Positions 26,073 through 35,048 of a DNA stretch of 64,000 nt are shown in pieces. How positions within the stretch are numbered: position 1 is the stretch's first letter; each line of letters starts with the position of its first letter. Both the position numbers and the translations under genes were made by a program. Where the stretch lies: NCBI RefSeq assembly GCF_023516615.1, contig NZ_JAMGBF010000061.1, positions 1-64,000 of the forward strand. Direction: 5' to 3'. The notes under the pieces were generated by a model. That model saw only the letters and a program-made list of their open reading frames with translations, did not search any database and was not told the origin of the DNA. This stretch comes from Streptomyces panaciradicis (GTDB lineage: Bacteria > Actinomycetota > Actinomycetes > Streptomycetales > Streptomycetaceae).

Positions 26073-26864
26073 ATGTCCACCATCCTCATCACCGGCGCCA
26101 CCTCGGGGCTCGGCCGCCACGTCGCCTTCGAGCTGGTCCGCTCCGGACACGTCGTCCTCGCCCACGGCCGTGACGCCGGGCGCACGGAGCGGCTCGTCGA
26201 GGAGCTGCGCACCGAGGGCGACGCCGAGGGGTTCGTCGCCGACCTGGCCTCGCTGGCGCGGGTGCGCGAGCTGGCCGCCCATGTCGCCGACGCGCATCCC
26301 GACCTGGACGTACTGATCAACAACGCCGGTGTGGGGGCGGGCAGCCCCGGCGCGGGGCGCGAGTTGAGCGCCGACGGCCACGAACTGCGCCTGGCCGTGA
26401 ACTACTTGGCGCCGGTGGTGCTGACCCGCGCGCTGCTGCCGGTGCTGCGCGCGAACACACCGGCCCGGATCGTCAACGTGGGGTCGGTGGGCCAGGAACC
26501 CCTCGACTTCGACGACGTCGAGTTCCGTCGCGGCTACGACGGCTTCGCGGCCTACCGCCGCGCCAAGTTCGCCCTGGCCGCCCACACCTTCGCCCTGGCC
26601 GAGGAACTGGCCGGCACCGGCGTCGCGGTGAACGTCCTGCACCCGGCGACCTTCATGGACACGGCCATGGTCCGGGAGGGCGGCGTCACGCCCTGGAACA
26701 CGGTCGCGGACGGCGCACCGGGCGTCCTGGCCCTGGCCACCCAGGACATGGGCACGGGCGGCTACTTCGACGGCACGAGCCGGTCGAGGGCGCACGAGCT
26801 GACGTACGACCGCCAGGTGCTCAGGCGTCTGTCGGCGGTGACGGACCAGCTGCTGGCGCTGTAG
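26073..26864 (+). CDS. Short-chain dehydrogenase/reductase
   Basis: 263 residues, SDR fold: TGATSGLG cofactor motif at the N-terminus, NNAGV, catalytic Ser in NVGSVGQ and the YxxxK pair in YRRAKFAL. The acidic/basic pattern after strand 2 (AHGRDAGR) favours NADP. It sits 64 bp after pcaL but its own spacing suggests a separate promoter. Substrate unknown. Confidence 0.92.
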   Translation: MSTILITGATSGLGRHVAFELVRSGHVVLAHGRDAGRTERLVEELRTEGDAEGFVADLASLARVRELAAHVADAHPDLDVLINNAGVGAGSPGAGRELSADGHELRLAVNYLAPVVLTRALLPVLRANTPARIVNVGSVGQEPLDFDDVEFRRGYDGFAAYRRAKFALAAHTFALAEELAGTGVAVNVLHPATFMDTAMVREGGVTPWNTVADGAPGVLALATQDMGTGGYFDGTSRSRAHELTYDRQVLRRLSAVTDQLLAL

Positions 26865-26869
26865 CGCCC

Positions 26870-29551
26870 TCAGCGCAGGCCCCGTCCCGTGTCCAGCACC
26901 TCCCGGGCCGTCGCCACCAGACCGTCCGCGCCGCACGAACGCGCCAGCGCCAGGCCGCGGTTGATCTCGGCCACCGACCGGGCGGCGATCCCGTACTCCA
27001 CGCGGGCCGCCGCGTGCTCGTACTGGCAGGGCGACGCCTCCAGATAGGCGACCGCCTGGGCCGCCAGCCGGACCGCCCGCTGCCCGGTCTCCAGCGCCGC
27101 GGCGCACCGCAGCGCCTCGCCGATGGCGGTGTCCGTCCCGAACCGTTCGGCCTGCCGGCGGGCGTCGGTGGCCAGCCGGGCGGCCCGGGCCGGGTCCTCC
27201 GTGGCGAGGGCGCGCGCCAGGTCGAGGGCCCAGGGGACGACGACGGGGTTGTGGTGACCGCGGGCGGCGGCGGACTTCTCGGCCTCCTCCAGTTCGTTGA
27301 TGCCGTCCTTCGTACGGCCGACGGCGAGCAGCAGCCTGCCGCGGACCGAGCGGACGTCGGGCATCACGATGGTGGAGGGGTAGGGCGGGGCGAAGCCGTA
27401 CTCCTCGGCGATCTCCCAGGCCTCCACGACATGGCCGCGGGCCAGCAGGGTGTCGACGAGGTTGCAGGTCACGGTCCAGTACAGCGGCAGTCCGCGGCCG
27501 ACCCGCTCGGCGAGGCGCAGCGACTCGCGCAGCGAGGTCTCCGCCTCCCGCAGCCGGCCGCGCCTGCGGTGCGCGAGGCCGACGTAGGCGTGCGCCAGGA
27601 CGAGGTGGCCGCCGCTCCAGCCGGCGGTCTCGTAGGCGCGCAGGGCCTCGGTGCACAGGCTCTCGGCGCGGTCGAGGCGGTCGGTGTGCGCGTAGGAGCT
27701 GGCCAGCATCAGCAGCAGTTCGATGCCCCACTCGGTGTCGGTCCAGCCGAGCCCGGGGGCGAGGCGGCCGTTGACCAGGGAGCGGTCGCAGTACTCGACG
27801 ACCTCTTCGGCGTTCTCGCCGTGGATCAGGGCGTCGAAGCCGCGCAGCATCAGCAGGGCGCGCTCGGAGTTGTCGCGGCCGGTGCAGGTCGCGGCGAGTG
27901 CGGCGAGGCGCTCGGAGCGGTCCGGGGAGACGGCCTCGCCGGCGATGCCCTCCCACATGAACCTGACCGCCTGCAGCCGCAGCTTGGCGGGGCCGTCCTC
28001 GTGCCGGGCGGCCTCCGCCTCGACCGTGCGGACGGCCTCCTCCAGCTGGTCGTTGTGCAGGAGGGCCTGGGAGAGGCGGAAGACGGCGTCCACGCGCTCG
28101 TCGCCGGCCAGGCCGGGCATGCCGAGCGCGGACTGGAGGTGGTCGATGGTGACGGCGGGCGCGGTCAGCAGGGTGGCGCAGCCCAGTTCGTAGAGCACGC
28201 GCGCGTGGACGTCCGGGGTCGGCGGTTCCAGCAGGGCGCGTTCCAGGCAGCGGCGGGCCGCGTCCGGGGCGCCGACGGCGACGTGTTCGCGGGCGGCCTC
28301 GCGCAGCTGCTCGACGAGTTCCTCGTCGTCGTCCGGGTGCACCTGCAGCAGGTGCCGGGAGGCCATGGCGGCGCCGAGCCCGGAGTCGGTGATGACCTGG
28401 GCGGCGATGCCGTGCATGGCGGTGCGCAGGGCGTCGGGGATGGAGTGGTAGACGGCGGTGGCGATCAGCGGGTGGACGAACTCCAGCTCGCCGTCGCCCG
28501 CCCCGGCGTCCGAGGGGTCGGGTTCGGCGAGGATGCGGGCGCCCTTGAGCAGCTCGGCGCAGCGTGCCGCCGCGGCCGGGTCCATGGTGGCGAGCTTGGC
28601 GACGAGGCGGACGGTGATGCCGGTGCCGAGGATGGCGGCGGCCCAGGCGAACCGGGTGGCGTCGATGCCGAGTTCCTCCAGGCGGGCGACGAGTCCGCCG
28701 CCGCGGGCCGAGCGGTTGAGGGCGCGCAGCTCGGCGGCGGAGCCCTCGGTCGGCTCCAGCTCGCTGTCCTGGACCTTGGCGAGGAGTTCGACGGTCTCGT
28801 ACGGGTTGCCGCCGGTGACGGCCCAGACCTCGCGGCAGAACGGGGCGTCGGCGTGCGCGCCGAGAGTGGCGCGGGTGAGTCCGGCGGTGGCGTCCGGGGT
28901 GAGGGCGCTCAGCAGGGTCCGGGGGCGGCCCGCGGTGGCGGCGACCGCGTCGAGGAGGCGGGCGCTCTCGCCGCTGACCTCGCCGGGGCGGCGCGCCACG
29001 ACGACCAGGACGGAGAGGTCGTCGAGACGCTCGGCGAACGCGGCGAGCCAGAGCAGGGTCTCCTGGTCGGCCCAGTGCGCGTCGTCGATGAGCAGCACCA
29101 GGGGCCAGTCGCGCCGGGCGAGCCTGCGCACGGCGGCGACGAGGCCGTCGCGCACGCCCTGCGGGTCGGCCTGGCGCTCGCCGGGCTCGGTGATGCCGAG
29201 GGCGGGGCCCGCGACCTCGTACCAGTCGCCGAGGTATTCGCGCGCCTCCTCCGGCATCAGGGACACCAGGGCGGGCTGCAGCAGCTGGCGGATCACGTTG
29301 AAGGGCACGGACCTGAGGGTCTCGCCGCCGCGGGCCGACCAGACCGTGCAGCCGCGCTCCTCCGCGATGCGGCGGGTCTCGGCGAGCAGGGCGGTCTTGC
29401 CCAGGCCCGCCTCGCCCTGGACCATCAGCAGGCTGCCCGAGGACGAGCGGTCGGCGCGCAGGTCGTCGACCGCCTGTGCGACGGCGGCGAGTTCCTCGTC
29501 CCGCTCCCACAGGGAGGCCGAGGCGGCCTCCATGGGCCGTACCTCCGTCAT
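26870..29551 (-). CDS. LAL-type AAA+ ATPase with TPR-like region, no LuxR domain
   Basis: 893 residues. The N-terminal ATPase has Walker A GEAGLGKTAL and Walker B LVLLIDDAHWADQ, as in MalT/LAL regulators. The middle and C-terminal parts are TPR-like helices. A LAL protein normally continues into a LuxR helix-turn-helix, but this one ends at GRGLR. The stop lies 5 bp from the end of the facing SDR gene, so there is no room for the missing 60-70 residues. It may act as a signalling ATPase or be a truncated regulator. ATG/GTG near 29551; MEAAS at 29533 is an alternative start. Confidence 0.85.
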   Translation of the reverse strand: MTEVRPMEAASASLWERDEELAAVAQAVDDLRADRSSSGSLLMVQGEAGLGKTALLAETRRIAEERGCTVWSARGGETLRSVPFNVIRQLLQPALVSLMPEEAREYLGDWYEVAGPALGITEPGERQADPQGVRDGLVAAVRRLARRDWPLVLLIDDAHWADQETLLWLAAFAERLDDLSVLVVVARRPGEVSGESARLLDAVAATAGRPRTLLSALTPDATAGLTRATLGAHADAPFCREVWAVTGGNPYETVELLAKVQDSELEPTEGSAAELRALNRSARGGGLVARLEELGIDATRFAWAAAILGTGITVRLVAKLATMDPAAAARCAELLKGARILAEPDPSDAGAGDGELEFVHPLIATAVYHSIPDALRTAMHGIAAQVITDSGLGAAMASRHLLQVHPDDDEELVEQLREAAREHVAVGAPDAARRCLERALLEPPTPDVHARVLYELGCATLLTAPAVTIDHLQSALGMPGLAGDERVDAVFRLSQALLHNDQLEEAVRTVEAEAARHEDGPAKLRLQAVRFMWEGIAGEAVSPDRSERLAALAATCTGRDNSERALLMLRGFDALIHGENAEEVVEYCDRSLVNGRLAPGLGWTDTEWGIELLLMLASSYAHTDRLDRAESLCTEALRAYETAGWSGGHLVLAHAYVGLAHRRRGRLREAETSLRESLRLAERVGRGLPLYWTVTCNLVDTLLARGHVVEAWEIAEEYGFAPPYPSTIVMPDVRSVRGRLLLAVGRTKDGINELEEAEKSAAARGHHNPVVVPWALDLARALATEDPARAARLATDARRQAERFGTDTAIGEALRCAAALETGQRAVRLAAQAVAYLEASPCQYEHAAARVEYGIAARSVAEINRGLALARSCGADGLVATAREVLDTGRGLR

Positions 29552-29977
29552 CCCGCTACCTCCCCAAGTCGCCCGAACGACGTACAGATCTCGAGCGTAG
29601 CGGGCCGGTCGTACGAGTGGAGGCCGGTCGGGGCAGCTGTTGCCGTGATGGGTGACAGCGGGTGCGGCCGGGCGACGCGCCGACGGCCTGACCTGCGGCC
29701 GAGCTGCCGACGGTCCGTCAAAAGCCCTTCAAATGCCGCTGATTTTTCGCCAACGCGGGGACAGGCGGGGTTGGTGAGCGCTATGGGGGCGCCGGGTGAC
29801 GGGGCCGAGCGGCGCGAGGGGGCGGGGCCCGCGGGCGGCGGCGTGGCGGCGGGTGTCGGCATGCGGCACACGCGCGTGCCGGGGCATCACGCCCGGACCG
29901 GACGGGGTGCGAGCGAGGGCGCCGCGCCGCGACGGGGGCGGGGCCACGCCGGGACGGGTGCGGGGCCGGGACGGGGT
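29552..29977. other. Gene-free divergent spacer, left part
   Basis: No supported gene. It must hold the promoter of the LAL-type ATPase. Weak reading frames are open but show no family. A short AT-richer stretch (TGATTTTTCGCC, near 29739) is the only compositional change. Towards its right end the sequence degenerates into G-rich versions of the neighbouring tandem repeat. Confidence 0.6.
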
Positions 29978-30215
29978 GGGTGCGGGGCGACACCGGGACT
30001 AGTGCGGGGCGACACCGGAACGTGCGCGGGGCAGCACCGGGACAGGGCGGGGCGACACCGGGACGGGCGCGGGGCGACACCGGAACGGGTGCAGGGCGAC
30101 ACCGGGACAGGGGCGGGGCGACACCGGAACGGGCGCGGGGCGACACCGGGACAGGTGCGGGGCGACACCGGGTCGGGGCGACACCGGGACAGGTGCGGCG
30201 CCGGGACGGGGCGGG
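29978..30215. repeat. Minisatellite: ten 22-bp tandem copies
   Basis: The core GGGGCGACACCGG recurs at 29984, 30006, 30028, 30049, 30071, 30093, 30115, 30137, 30159 and 30175, that is at 22-bp steps (one 21, the last 16). The variable part alternates GGGACA and GGAACG, giving a higher 44-bp order in the middle. Degenerate copies flank both ends. 22 is not a multiple of three, so any reading frame through it is incidental. Confidence 0.92.
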
Positions 30216-30315
30216 GCGGCGCCGGGTCGGGGGAAGCAGCCGACGTAGCGGCCGGTCACGCGCGAAGTCCGGATCCTCTCATCCCGCTTTCACCGACGCC
30301 TCATACGGTGGGGTC

Positions 30316-31320
30316 ATGACGCAGGTGACTCCTCCCGGGTGGTATCCCGATCCGGGGCAGACGAATGAGGGTCCCGCCACCGAGCGCTGGTGGGACGGCA
30401 AGGCATGGACGGACCAGATCCGCCCCGCGGGCTCGGCCGCCGTATGGGGTCCCCCGGCGCAGTCGCCGACGGCCGGGGCGGATCCGGCGTACGCGGCGTA
30501 TCCCACCTATCCGGCGTTCCCCGCCCAGCCGCCGCCGCGCGCTCCGCGGCGCGGGCTGCACACGGGGATAGCCGTCGCCGTGGCGGCGGCGGTCCTGGTG
30601 AGCATCGGCGTGGGCGTGTGGGCGCTGACCGGCGACGGCGGCTCGGGCGGCGGCACCGCGAACTCGCGGCCGGGCCCGGGCGGGCAGGGCGCGCCGTTCG
30701 GAGGCGAGGGCGGGCAGGGCGGCCCGGGCGGCTCCGGCGGCCCGGACGGCGGGCAGTCCCCCGCCCCGGGCCAGTCCGAGGCACCGAAGATCAGGAGCGG
30801 TTCGGTGACCGACCCGATCAGCGGCATCAGCCTGCCCATACCGGCCAACTGGTACGGACAGCAGCTCCAGGTGGGCGCCTCGGTCACGTCGAACGACTCC
30901 TACAAGTGCCCCGGCGACACCTCCAAGAGCTGCACCAAGGGTGGCGCCTACTCGGCTCCGGCCCAGGTCCTGAAGGCCTCGGGCAGCACGGCCGAGGAGG
31001 TGGCGAAGGCCGACATCCAGGCGAACGCCACGGAGTCGTACGGCGGCAAGACCTACGGTGCGATCACCTCGCACCAGGTGCTCGACTCCAAGGCGGTCAC
31101 GGTGGCCGGGCAGAAGGGCTACATGGTCCGCTGGAAGGCGGTCACCAGCAAGGGCTCCGACGGCTACGTCGAGTCGCTCGCGTTCCCCTCCCCCGCCAAC
31201 CCCTCGAACATCGTCGTGGTGCGCTTCGGCGTCGACGTCGGCGAGAAGCAGTCGGTCATCGACGAGATCACCAAGGGCATCAAGGTCGCGGCCGGCGGCG
31301 GTGACGGCAGCAACGTCTGA
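30316..31320 (+). CDS. DUF2510 membrane-anchored protein
   Basis: 334 residues. It begins with the DUF2510 motif (PPGWYPDPGQ, then RWWDGKAWTDQ), followed by a proline/alanine-rich linker. A single membrane span follows near residues 78-102 (HTGIAVAVAAAVLVSIGVGV), then a Gly/Pro-rich spacer and a C-terminal extracytoplasmic domain (ISGISLPIPANWYG onward). No catalytic motif is recognised. ATG at 30316 follows GGTGGGG; a TACGGT -10-like element lies at 30304. The frame runs upstream through the tandem repeat, but that part is not protein-like. Confidence 0.85.
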   Translation: MTQVTPPGWYPDPGQTNEGPATERWWDGKAWTDQIRPAGSAAVWGPPAQSPTAGADPAYAAYPTYPAFPAQPPPRAPRRGLHTGIAVAVAAAVLVSIGVGVWALTGDGGSGGGTANSRPGPGGQGAPFGGEGGQGGPGGSGGPDGGQSPAPGQSEAPKIRSGSVTDPISGISLPIPANWYGQQLQVGASVTSNDSYKCPGDTSKSCTKGGAYSAPAQVLKASGSTAEEVAKADIQANATESYGGKTYGAITSHQVLDSKAVTVAGQKGYMVRWKAVTSKGSDGYVESLAFPSPANPSNIVVVRFGVDVGEKQSVIDEITKGIKVAAGGGDGSNV

Positions 31321-31340
31321 CGCCGGTCCCGGCACAGGTC

Positions 31341-31385
31341 GGCCGGGTGGGGTGCCCCTCCGCTCAAGGGGCACCCCACCCGGCC
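31341..31385. terminator. Perfect 18-bp stem-loop terminator
   Basis: GGCCGGGTGGGGTGCCCC (31341-31358) pairs fully with 31368-31385 around a 9-nt loop. There is no T tail, as is usual for Streptomyces terminators. It lies between two convergent genes and can serve both. Confidence 0.85.
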
Positions 31386-31425
31386 GGGGAGTGCGCGCCG
31401 CCCCCGTCCCCACGGTGCGGCGCGA

Positions 31426-31464
31426 CCGGGCCGCCGTCCAGTCATCCCGTGGACGGCGGCCCGG
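31426..31464. terminator. Second stem-loop terminator, 15-bp stem
   Basis: CCGGGCCGCCGTCCA (31426-31440) pairs perfectly with 31450-31464 around a 9-nt loop, ending 3 bp before the TetR stop codon. It faces the end of the TetR gene. Confidence 0.85.
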
Positions 31465-31467
31465 GTC

Positions 31468-32079
31468 TCAGGTGAGTCCGAGCGCGGGCAGCACGGCTGC
31501 CTCGACGAAGCGGACCAGGTAGTCGGGGTCGGCGTACGCGCCGTCCACGACGGGTCGGGCGCGGGCGACCCCGAACATCTGCGCCGGGATGTACTCCAGC
31601 GCCGGATGGTCGGCGGGGATCTCGCCGCGCTCCACCCCGCGCCGCAGGAGTTCCTTCAGCGCGGCGATCTCCGGGTAGACGATGGCCTCGCGCAGCGCCT
31701 GGGCGAGGTCGGCGTCCTGGGTGACGGCGTGGCCGAGGGCCTGGAGCAGTTTGGTGTCGTTGGTCGACCAGCGGCCCACGGCGCGCGCGGCCTCGCGCAG
31801 GTCGCCGGCGAGGGAGCCGGTGTCGATGCCGTCGAAACGGGACCTGCGGCGCGAGCGCAGCGCGGCGACCACGAACTGGGGCTTGGTCTTCCACTGCCGG
31901 TAGAGCGTGGACTTGCTGCACCGCGTGCTGGCGGCGACGCCCTCCATGGTGACGGCGTCGTAGCCGCACTCGCGGATCTGCTCGAGCACCGCGTCGAAGA
32001 ACTCCTGCTCACGCTCGGGCGTGAGCTTGGAGCGGCGCGAGGCGACCGTGTCCGGTCCGTCCGCTGCCTGCGACGTCAT
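31468..32079 (-). CDS. TetR-family regulator
   Basis: 203 residues. N-terminal TetR helix-turn-helix: DAVTMEGVAASTRCSKSTLYRQWKTK near residues 40-65. The variable ligand-binding domain ends with the TetR_C_11-like segment (ALEYIPAQMFGVARAR). It is divergent from the PAP2/transporter pair, with a cluster of ATCGGTAC sites between, so it probably represses itself and that pair. ATG at 32079 follows GGAGGGAG by about 9 bases. Ligand unknown. Confidence 0.92.
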   Translation of the reverse strand: MTSQAADGPDTVASRRSKLTPEREQEFFDAVLEQIRECGYDAVTMEGVAASTRCSKSTLYRQWKTKPQFVVAALRSRRRSRFDGIDTGSLAGDLREAARAVGRWSTNDTKLLQALGHAVTQDADLAQALREAIVYPEIAALKELLRRGVERGEIPADHPALEYIPAQMFGVARARPVVDGAYADPDYLVRFVEAAVLPALGLT

Positions 32080-32175
32080 GTGCTCGTCTCCCTCCGTGCT
32101 TCGAGCCGGGGCCGGGTGAGGCTCCACCTCGACTCTATTCCCCTGAGCCACTGTGTCTTTCCTCAATCGATACGC

Positions 32176-32251
32176 CAGTGTACCGGAACGCCGACGTATC
32201 GGTACACTGCCGTATCGGTACGCTTCCGTTTCGGGACGTTGGCGTACCGAT
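32176..32251. promoter_or_regulatory. TetR operator cluster
   Basis: CAGTGTACCG (32176-32185) and CGGTACACTG (32200-32209) are perfect inverted arms. CGTATCGGTAC occurs twice at a 16-bp step (32195 and 32211), and GTACCGAT recurs inverted at 32244. All lie between the divergent TetR and PAP2 genes. Confidence 0.78.
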
Positions 32252-32320
32252 GAGTTCCGGCCGCGACAGGGGTCTCGACTCGCACCACCACACGCACCTC
32301 GTCAGCGAAGGGGCCGGGGG

Positions 32321-33124
32321 ATGACAGCCCGCACCGAGCCTGCAGAAGGAGAGACCCGCGCGACCGCGCGGCCTCCGCTCGTCCGTGAGCTCCTGCTCGT
32401 CGCAGGGCTCTTCCTCGTCTACAAGCTCGGCCGGCAGCTGGCCACGGGCCACACCGGCGAGGCGATCCACAACGCGCACCGCGTGTGGGACCTGGAACGA
32501 GCGGTCCGTCTGCCCGGCGAGGGCTCGGTGCAGTCCGCCCTGCTGCACGGCGACACGCTCGTGCACGTGGCGAACACCTACTACGCCACCGTCCACTTCC
32601 CCGCCACCGTGGCCTTCCTGGTCTGGCTGTACCTGCGGCGGCCCGCGCACTACGTCTGGGCCCGCCGGGTCCTCGCCACGGTCACCTCGGCGGCCCTGGT
32701 GCTGCCGTTCGTCTTCCCGCTCGCGCCGCCGCGGATGCTGGCCGGCACGGGCCTGATCGACACCGCCAGGGTCTACGGCCCCTCGGTCTACGGACCGCCG
32801 TCCTCGGACCATCTGTCGAACCAGTTCGCGGCGATGCCCTCGCTGCACTTCGGCTGGGCCCTGATGGTGGCCGTCGGCCTGATCGCGGCCACCCGGTCCC
32901 GGTGGCGCCGGCTGTGGCTGCTGCACCCGGCGGTCACCCTGCTGGTCATCGTCGGGACGGCCAACCACTACTGGCTCGACGCGATCGTGGCCACGGCGAT
33001 GCTCGGTACGGCACTCGCCCTGATCCACCGGCCGCGGCACACGGTCTCCACGGCGGGCCGGGGCGGCGCCACGCCCGCCTCCGCCGTCGACGACGACAAG
33101 ATCCTGGTGGGAGCGGCCCGATGA
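32321..33124 (+). CDS. PAP2-superfamily membrane phosphatase/transferase
   Basis: 267 residues with about six membrane spans. The PAP2 motifs are visible as MPSLHFGWAL (motif 2, His) and NHYWLDAIVA (motif 3, His/Asp), the pattern of the inositolphosphotransferase-like (PAP2_3) branch. It likely acts on a lipid phosphate or lipid-linked head group at the outer membrane face. ATG at 32321 follows GGGGCCGGGGG. It overlaps the next gene by 4 bases (ATGA), so the two form an operon. Confidence 0.88.
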   Translation: MTARTEPAEGETRATARPPLVRELLLVAGLFLVYKLGRQLATGHTGEAIHNAHRVWDLERAVRLPGEGSVQSALLHGDTLVHVANTYYATVHFPATVAFLVWLYLRRPAHYVWARRVLATVTSAALVLPFVFPLAPPRMLAGTGLIDTARVYGPSVYGPPSSDHLSNQFAAMPSLHFGWALMVAVGLIAATRSRWRRLWLLHPAVTLLVIVGTANHYWLDAIVATAMLGTALALIHRPRHTVSTAGRGGATPASAVDDDKILVGAAR

Positions 33125-34065
33125 GCGCCACCCTCGTCGCCGTCGCCCTGTCCCTGGTCTCCGCCGTCGCCTACGCGGCCGCGGCCGTGGCCCAGGAGCG
33201 GCTCGCCGCCCGCAGCTCCGGAACCGGCCCACTGCGCCTGCTGGCCGCCGGCGCCTGGTGGGCCTCCGTCGGCCTGAACGCGGGGGCGGCCCTGCTGCAC
33301 GTCGTCGCCCTCAAGTACGGCCCGCTCACCGTCGTGCAGCCGCTCGGCGCGCTGACCCTGGTCGCCGCGGTGCCGATGGGGGCGCGCGCGGCCGGGCGGA
33401 AGGTGACGTCCGCCGAGTGGCGGGGCACCGCGCTGACGCTGGCCGGGCTGGGCGCGATCCTCGTCTCCGCTTCGGGGCAGGCGCCGGAGGCGGTGCTGAG
33501 CGTGCCCGAGGCGCTGGCGGTCGCCGGGGGGACGGCCGCGCTGATCGGCGCGCTCGCCCGGCCGGGCGCCAAGCCGGGGCTGCGGCACGCCACGGCGTCC
33601 GGCTTCGCCTCGGGGGTCGCCTCGGCGCTCACCCAGACGGTGACCGTGGCGGCGACGGACCGTTCCGGTTCGCTGCTGAGCTGGCAGGTGATCGGCGTGG
33701 CCCTGCTGGTCGCCGCCTTCGCGGCGGGCGGACTGCTGCTGTCGCAGACGGCCTACCAGGGCGGGCTGGGCGCGCCCCTCGCCATGGTGACGCTGGCGAA
33801 CCCCCTGGCCGCGGCGGCGATCGGGCTCTCGCTGCTCGGGGAACGGCTGCAGGGCGGGGTGGCGGGCGTCCTGCTCGCCGTCGCGGGAGCGGGCCTGGCC
33901 TCCTGGGGCGTGGTCCTGCTGACCCGCACCGGCCCCGGCTTCGCGCCGGCGGACGAGGAGCACCCGGTGGCGGCCGTCCTGGCCCTGAAGCCCGAATCGG
34001 CGCTGCGGGAGAACCCGTCGGTGCCCCGGCAGCAGGCCGATCCGGGCCGTCTGACGCCCCTCTGA
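33121..34065 (+). CDS. DMT (EamA-like) membrane transporter
   Basis: 314 residues with about nine or ten hydrophobic helices in two halves, each ending in the DMT-type helix (GPLTVVQPLGALTLVAAVP; GAPLAMVTLANPLAAAAIG). This is the Streptomyces DMT/SMR-related family of unknown substrate. The hydrophilic C-terminal 40 residues are cytoplasmic. It is translationally coupled to the PAP2 gene, hinting at a lipid or lipid-precursor substrate; that link is inferred. Confidence 0.85.
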   Translation: MSATLVAVALSLVSAVAYAAAAVAQERLAARSSGTGPLRLLAAGAWWASVGLNAGAALLHVVALKYGPLTVVQPLGALTLVAAVPMGARAAGRKVTSAEWRGTALTLAGLGAILVSASGQAPEAVLSVPEALAVAGGTAALIGALARPGAKPGLRHATASGFASGVASALTQTVTVAATDRSGSLLSWQVIGVALLVAAFAAGGLLLSQTAYQGGLGAPLAMVTLANPLAAAAIGLSLLGERLQGGVAGVLLAVAGAGLASWGVVLLTRTGPGFAPADEEHPVAAVLALKPESALRENPSVPRQQADPGRLTPL

Positions 34066-34099
34066 CCCCCGCTCGGGCCGCGGTCGGCCGCCCGGCGGG

Positions 34100-34954
34100 C
34101 TATCCCAGTCCGCGCGAGTCCTGCTTCAGCGCCGTGTCGACCGTCAGGGCGGTGGCCACCACCAGGCTCAGCAGCGGTTCGGGCAGCTGGTAGTGGATCT
34201 GCAGCACGTAGTTGTCCGCGGTGGTGAACATCGTCTTGGCGAGGCCCTCCCACGTCTTCGTGATCCGGGCGACCTCGTTGCCCGCGTGGTCGACGATCGC
34301 GAAGTTCCAGGCCCGCCAGTTCTCCGCCTTGATCGCCCCGACCTGCAGGCCGTCGACGACCATCGCGAAGTTGATCTTCCCGATCATGTTCTGCTGGACG
34401 ATCTCACCGACCGGCGAGCCGTCCGGACGGGACACGACCACCCGGGACTTGAGCAGCTTCGCGGGCCGGGTCAGCACCAGCTGCGGCTGCCCGTGGGCGT
34501 CCCGGATCTCCAGCCGGTGCGTCATGAACTGGTCCAGGCTGGAGACGAACCGCAGCGCCTTCTTCAGCGCGCTCTGCCCGACCTCGGTCACCGAGCCGAG
34601 CTGGTTGCCGTTCTGATCCATGACCGTGTACTCGTTGGTCAGCTCGATCAGCTTGGCCTTCTGGTTGACCACCAGGACCGGCTCGGTGAACAGGCTGCCG
34701 CCACCGGGGCCGCTGGGCGCGACCCCGGCCTGCTGCTGCACCTGGCGCTGCACCCGGGGGTCCGGGCCGGCGGGCTGCTGCGTCGCCTGCTGCGGTAGGT
34801 GCTGCGGCGGTATGTACTGAGCGGCGGCCTGCGGCTGCTGCTGGTCCGCCTGGGTGTGCTGGGTCCACTGGGCGCCGTCCCAGTAGCGGAGGGTCTGCGG
34901 CGCTCCGTGCGGATCCGGATACCAGCCAGCAGATATGTTCGATTGTGTGGTCAC
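34100..34954 (-). CDS. DUF2510 plus scramblase-like (LURP-one-related) protein
   Basis: 284 residues. N-terminal DUF2510 (SAGWYPDPHGAPQTLRYWDG), then a Gln/Pro-rich linker, then a C-terminal beta-barrel like phospholipid scramblase/Tubby-type proteins: VVNQKAKLIELTNEYTVMDQ, the segment LKKALRFVSSLDQFMTHRLE, and WNFAIVDHAGNEVARITKTW. Such bacterial proteins have no proven activity. The start is GTG at 34954. It lies next to phospholipase C on the same strand, 94 bp downstream of nothing but a short spacer. Confidence 0.85.
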   Translation of the reverse strand: MTTQSNISAGWYPDPHGAPQTLRYWDGAQWTQHTQADQQQPQAAAQYIPPQHLPQQATQQPAGPDPRVQRQVQQQAGVAPSGPGGGSLFTEPVLVVNQKAKLIELTNEYTVMDQNGNQLGSVTEVGQSALKKALRFVSSLDQFMTHRLEIRDAHGQPQLVLTRPAKLLKSRVVVSRPDGSPVGEIVQQNMIGKINFAMVVDGLQVGAIKAENWRAWNFAIVDHAGNEVARITKTWEGLAKTMFTTADNYVLQIHYQLPEPLLSLVVATALTVDTALKQDSRGLG

Positions 34955-35048
34955 CGGGGCACACTACCCCGGCACCACCCACGCCCCGCCAGTCCCGGCA
35001 ACACCACCTTCATCAGCTTTTACCCGGGCCGCGATCAGCCTCGGTCGC

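Noticed and set aside
26700..26870. A hidden LuxR helix-turn-helix for the LAL-type ATPase in another frame
   Set aside because: The 26.7-26.9 kb DNA encodes the SDR C-terminus on the plus strand and no HTH-like segment is visible in the minus frames.
29978..30215. CRISPR array
   Set aside because: The units are contiguous 22-bp repeats without unique spacers and there are no cas genes.
29980..30315. N-terminal extension of the DUF2510 protein through the tandem repeat
   Set aside because: The repeat period is not a multiple of three, all frames are open there, and the DUF2510 motif begins right at the 30316 ATG.
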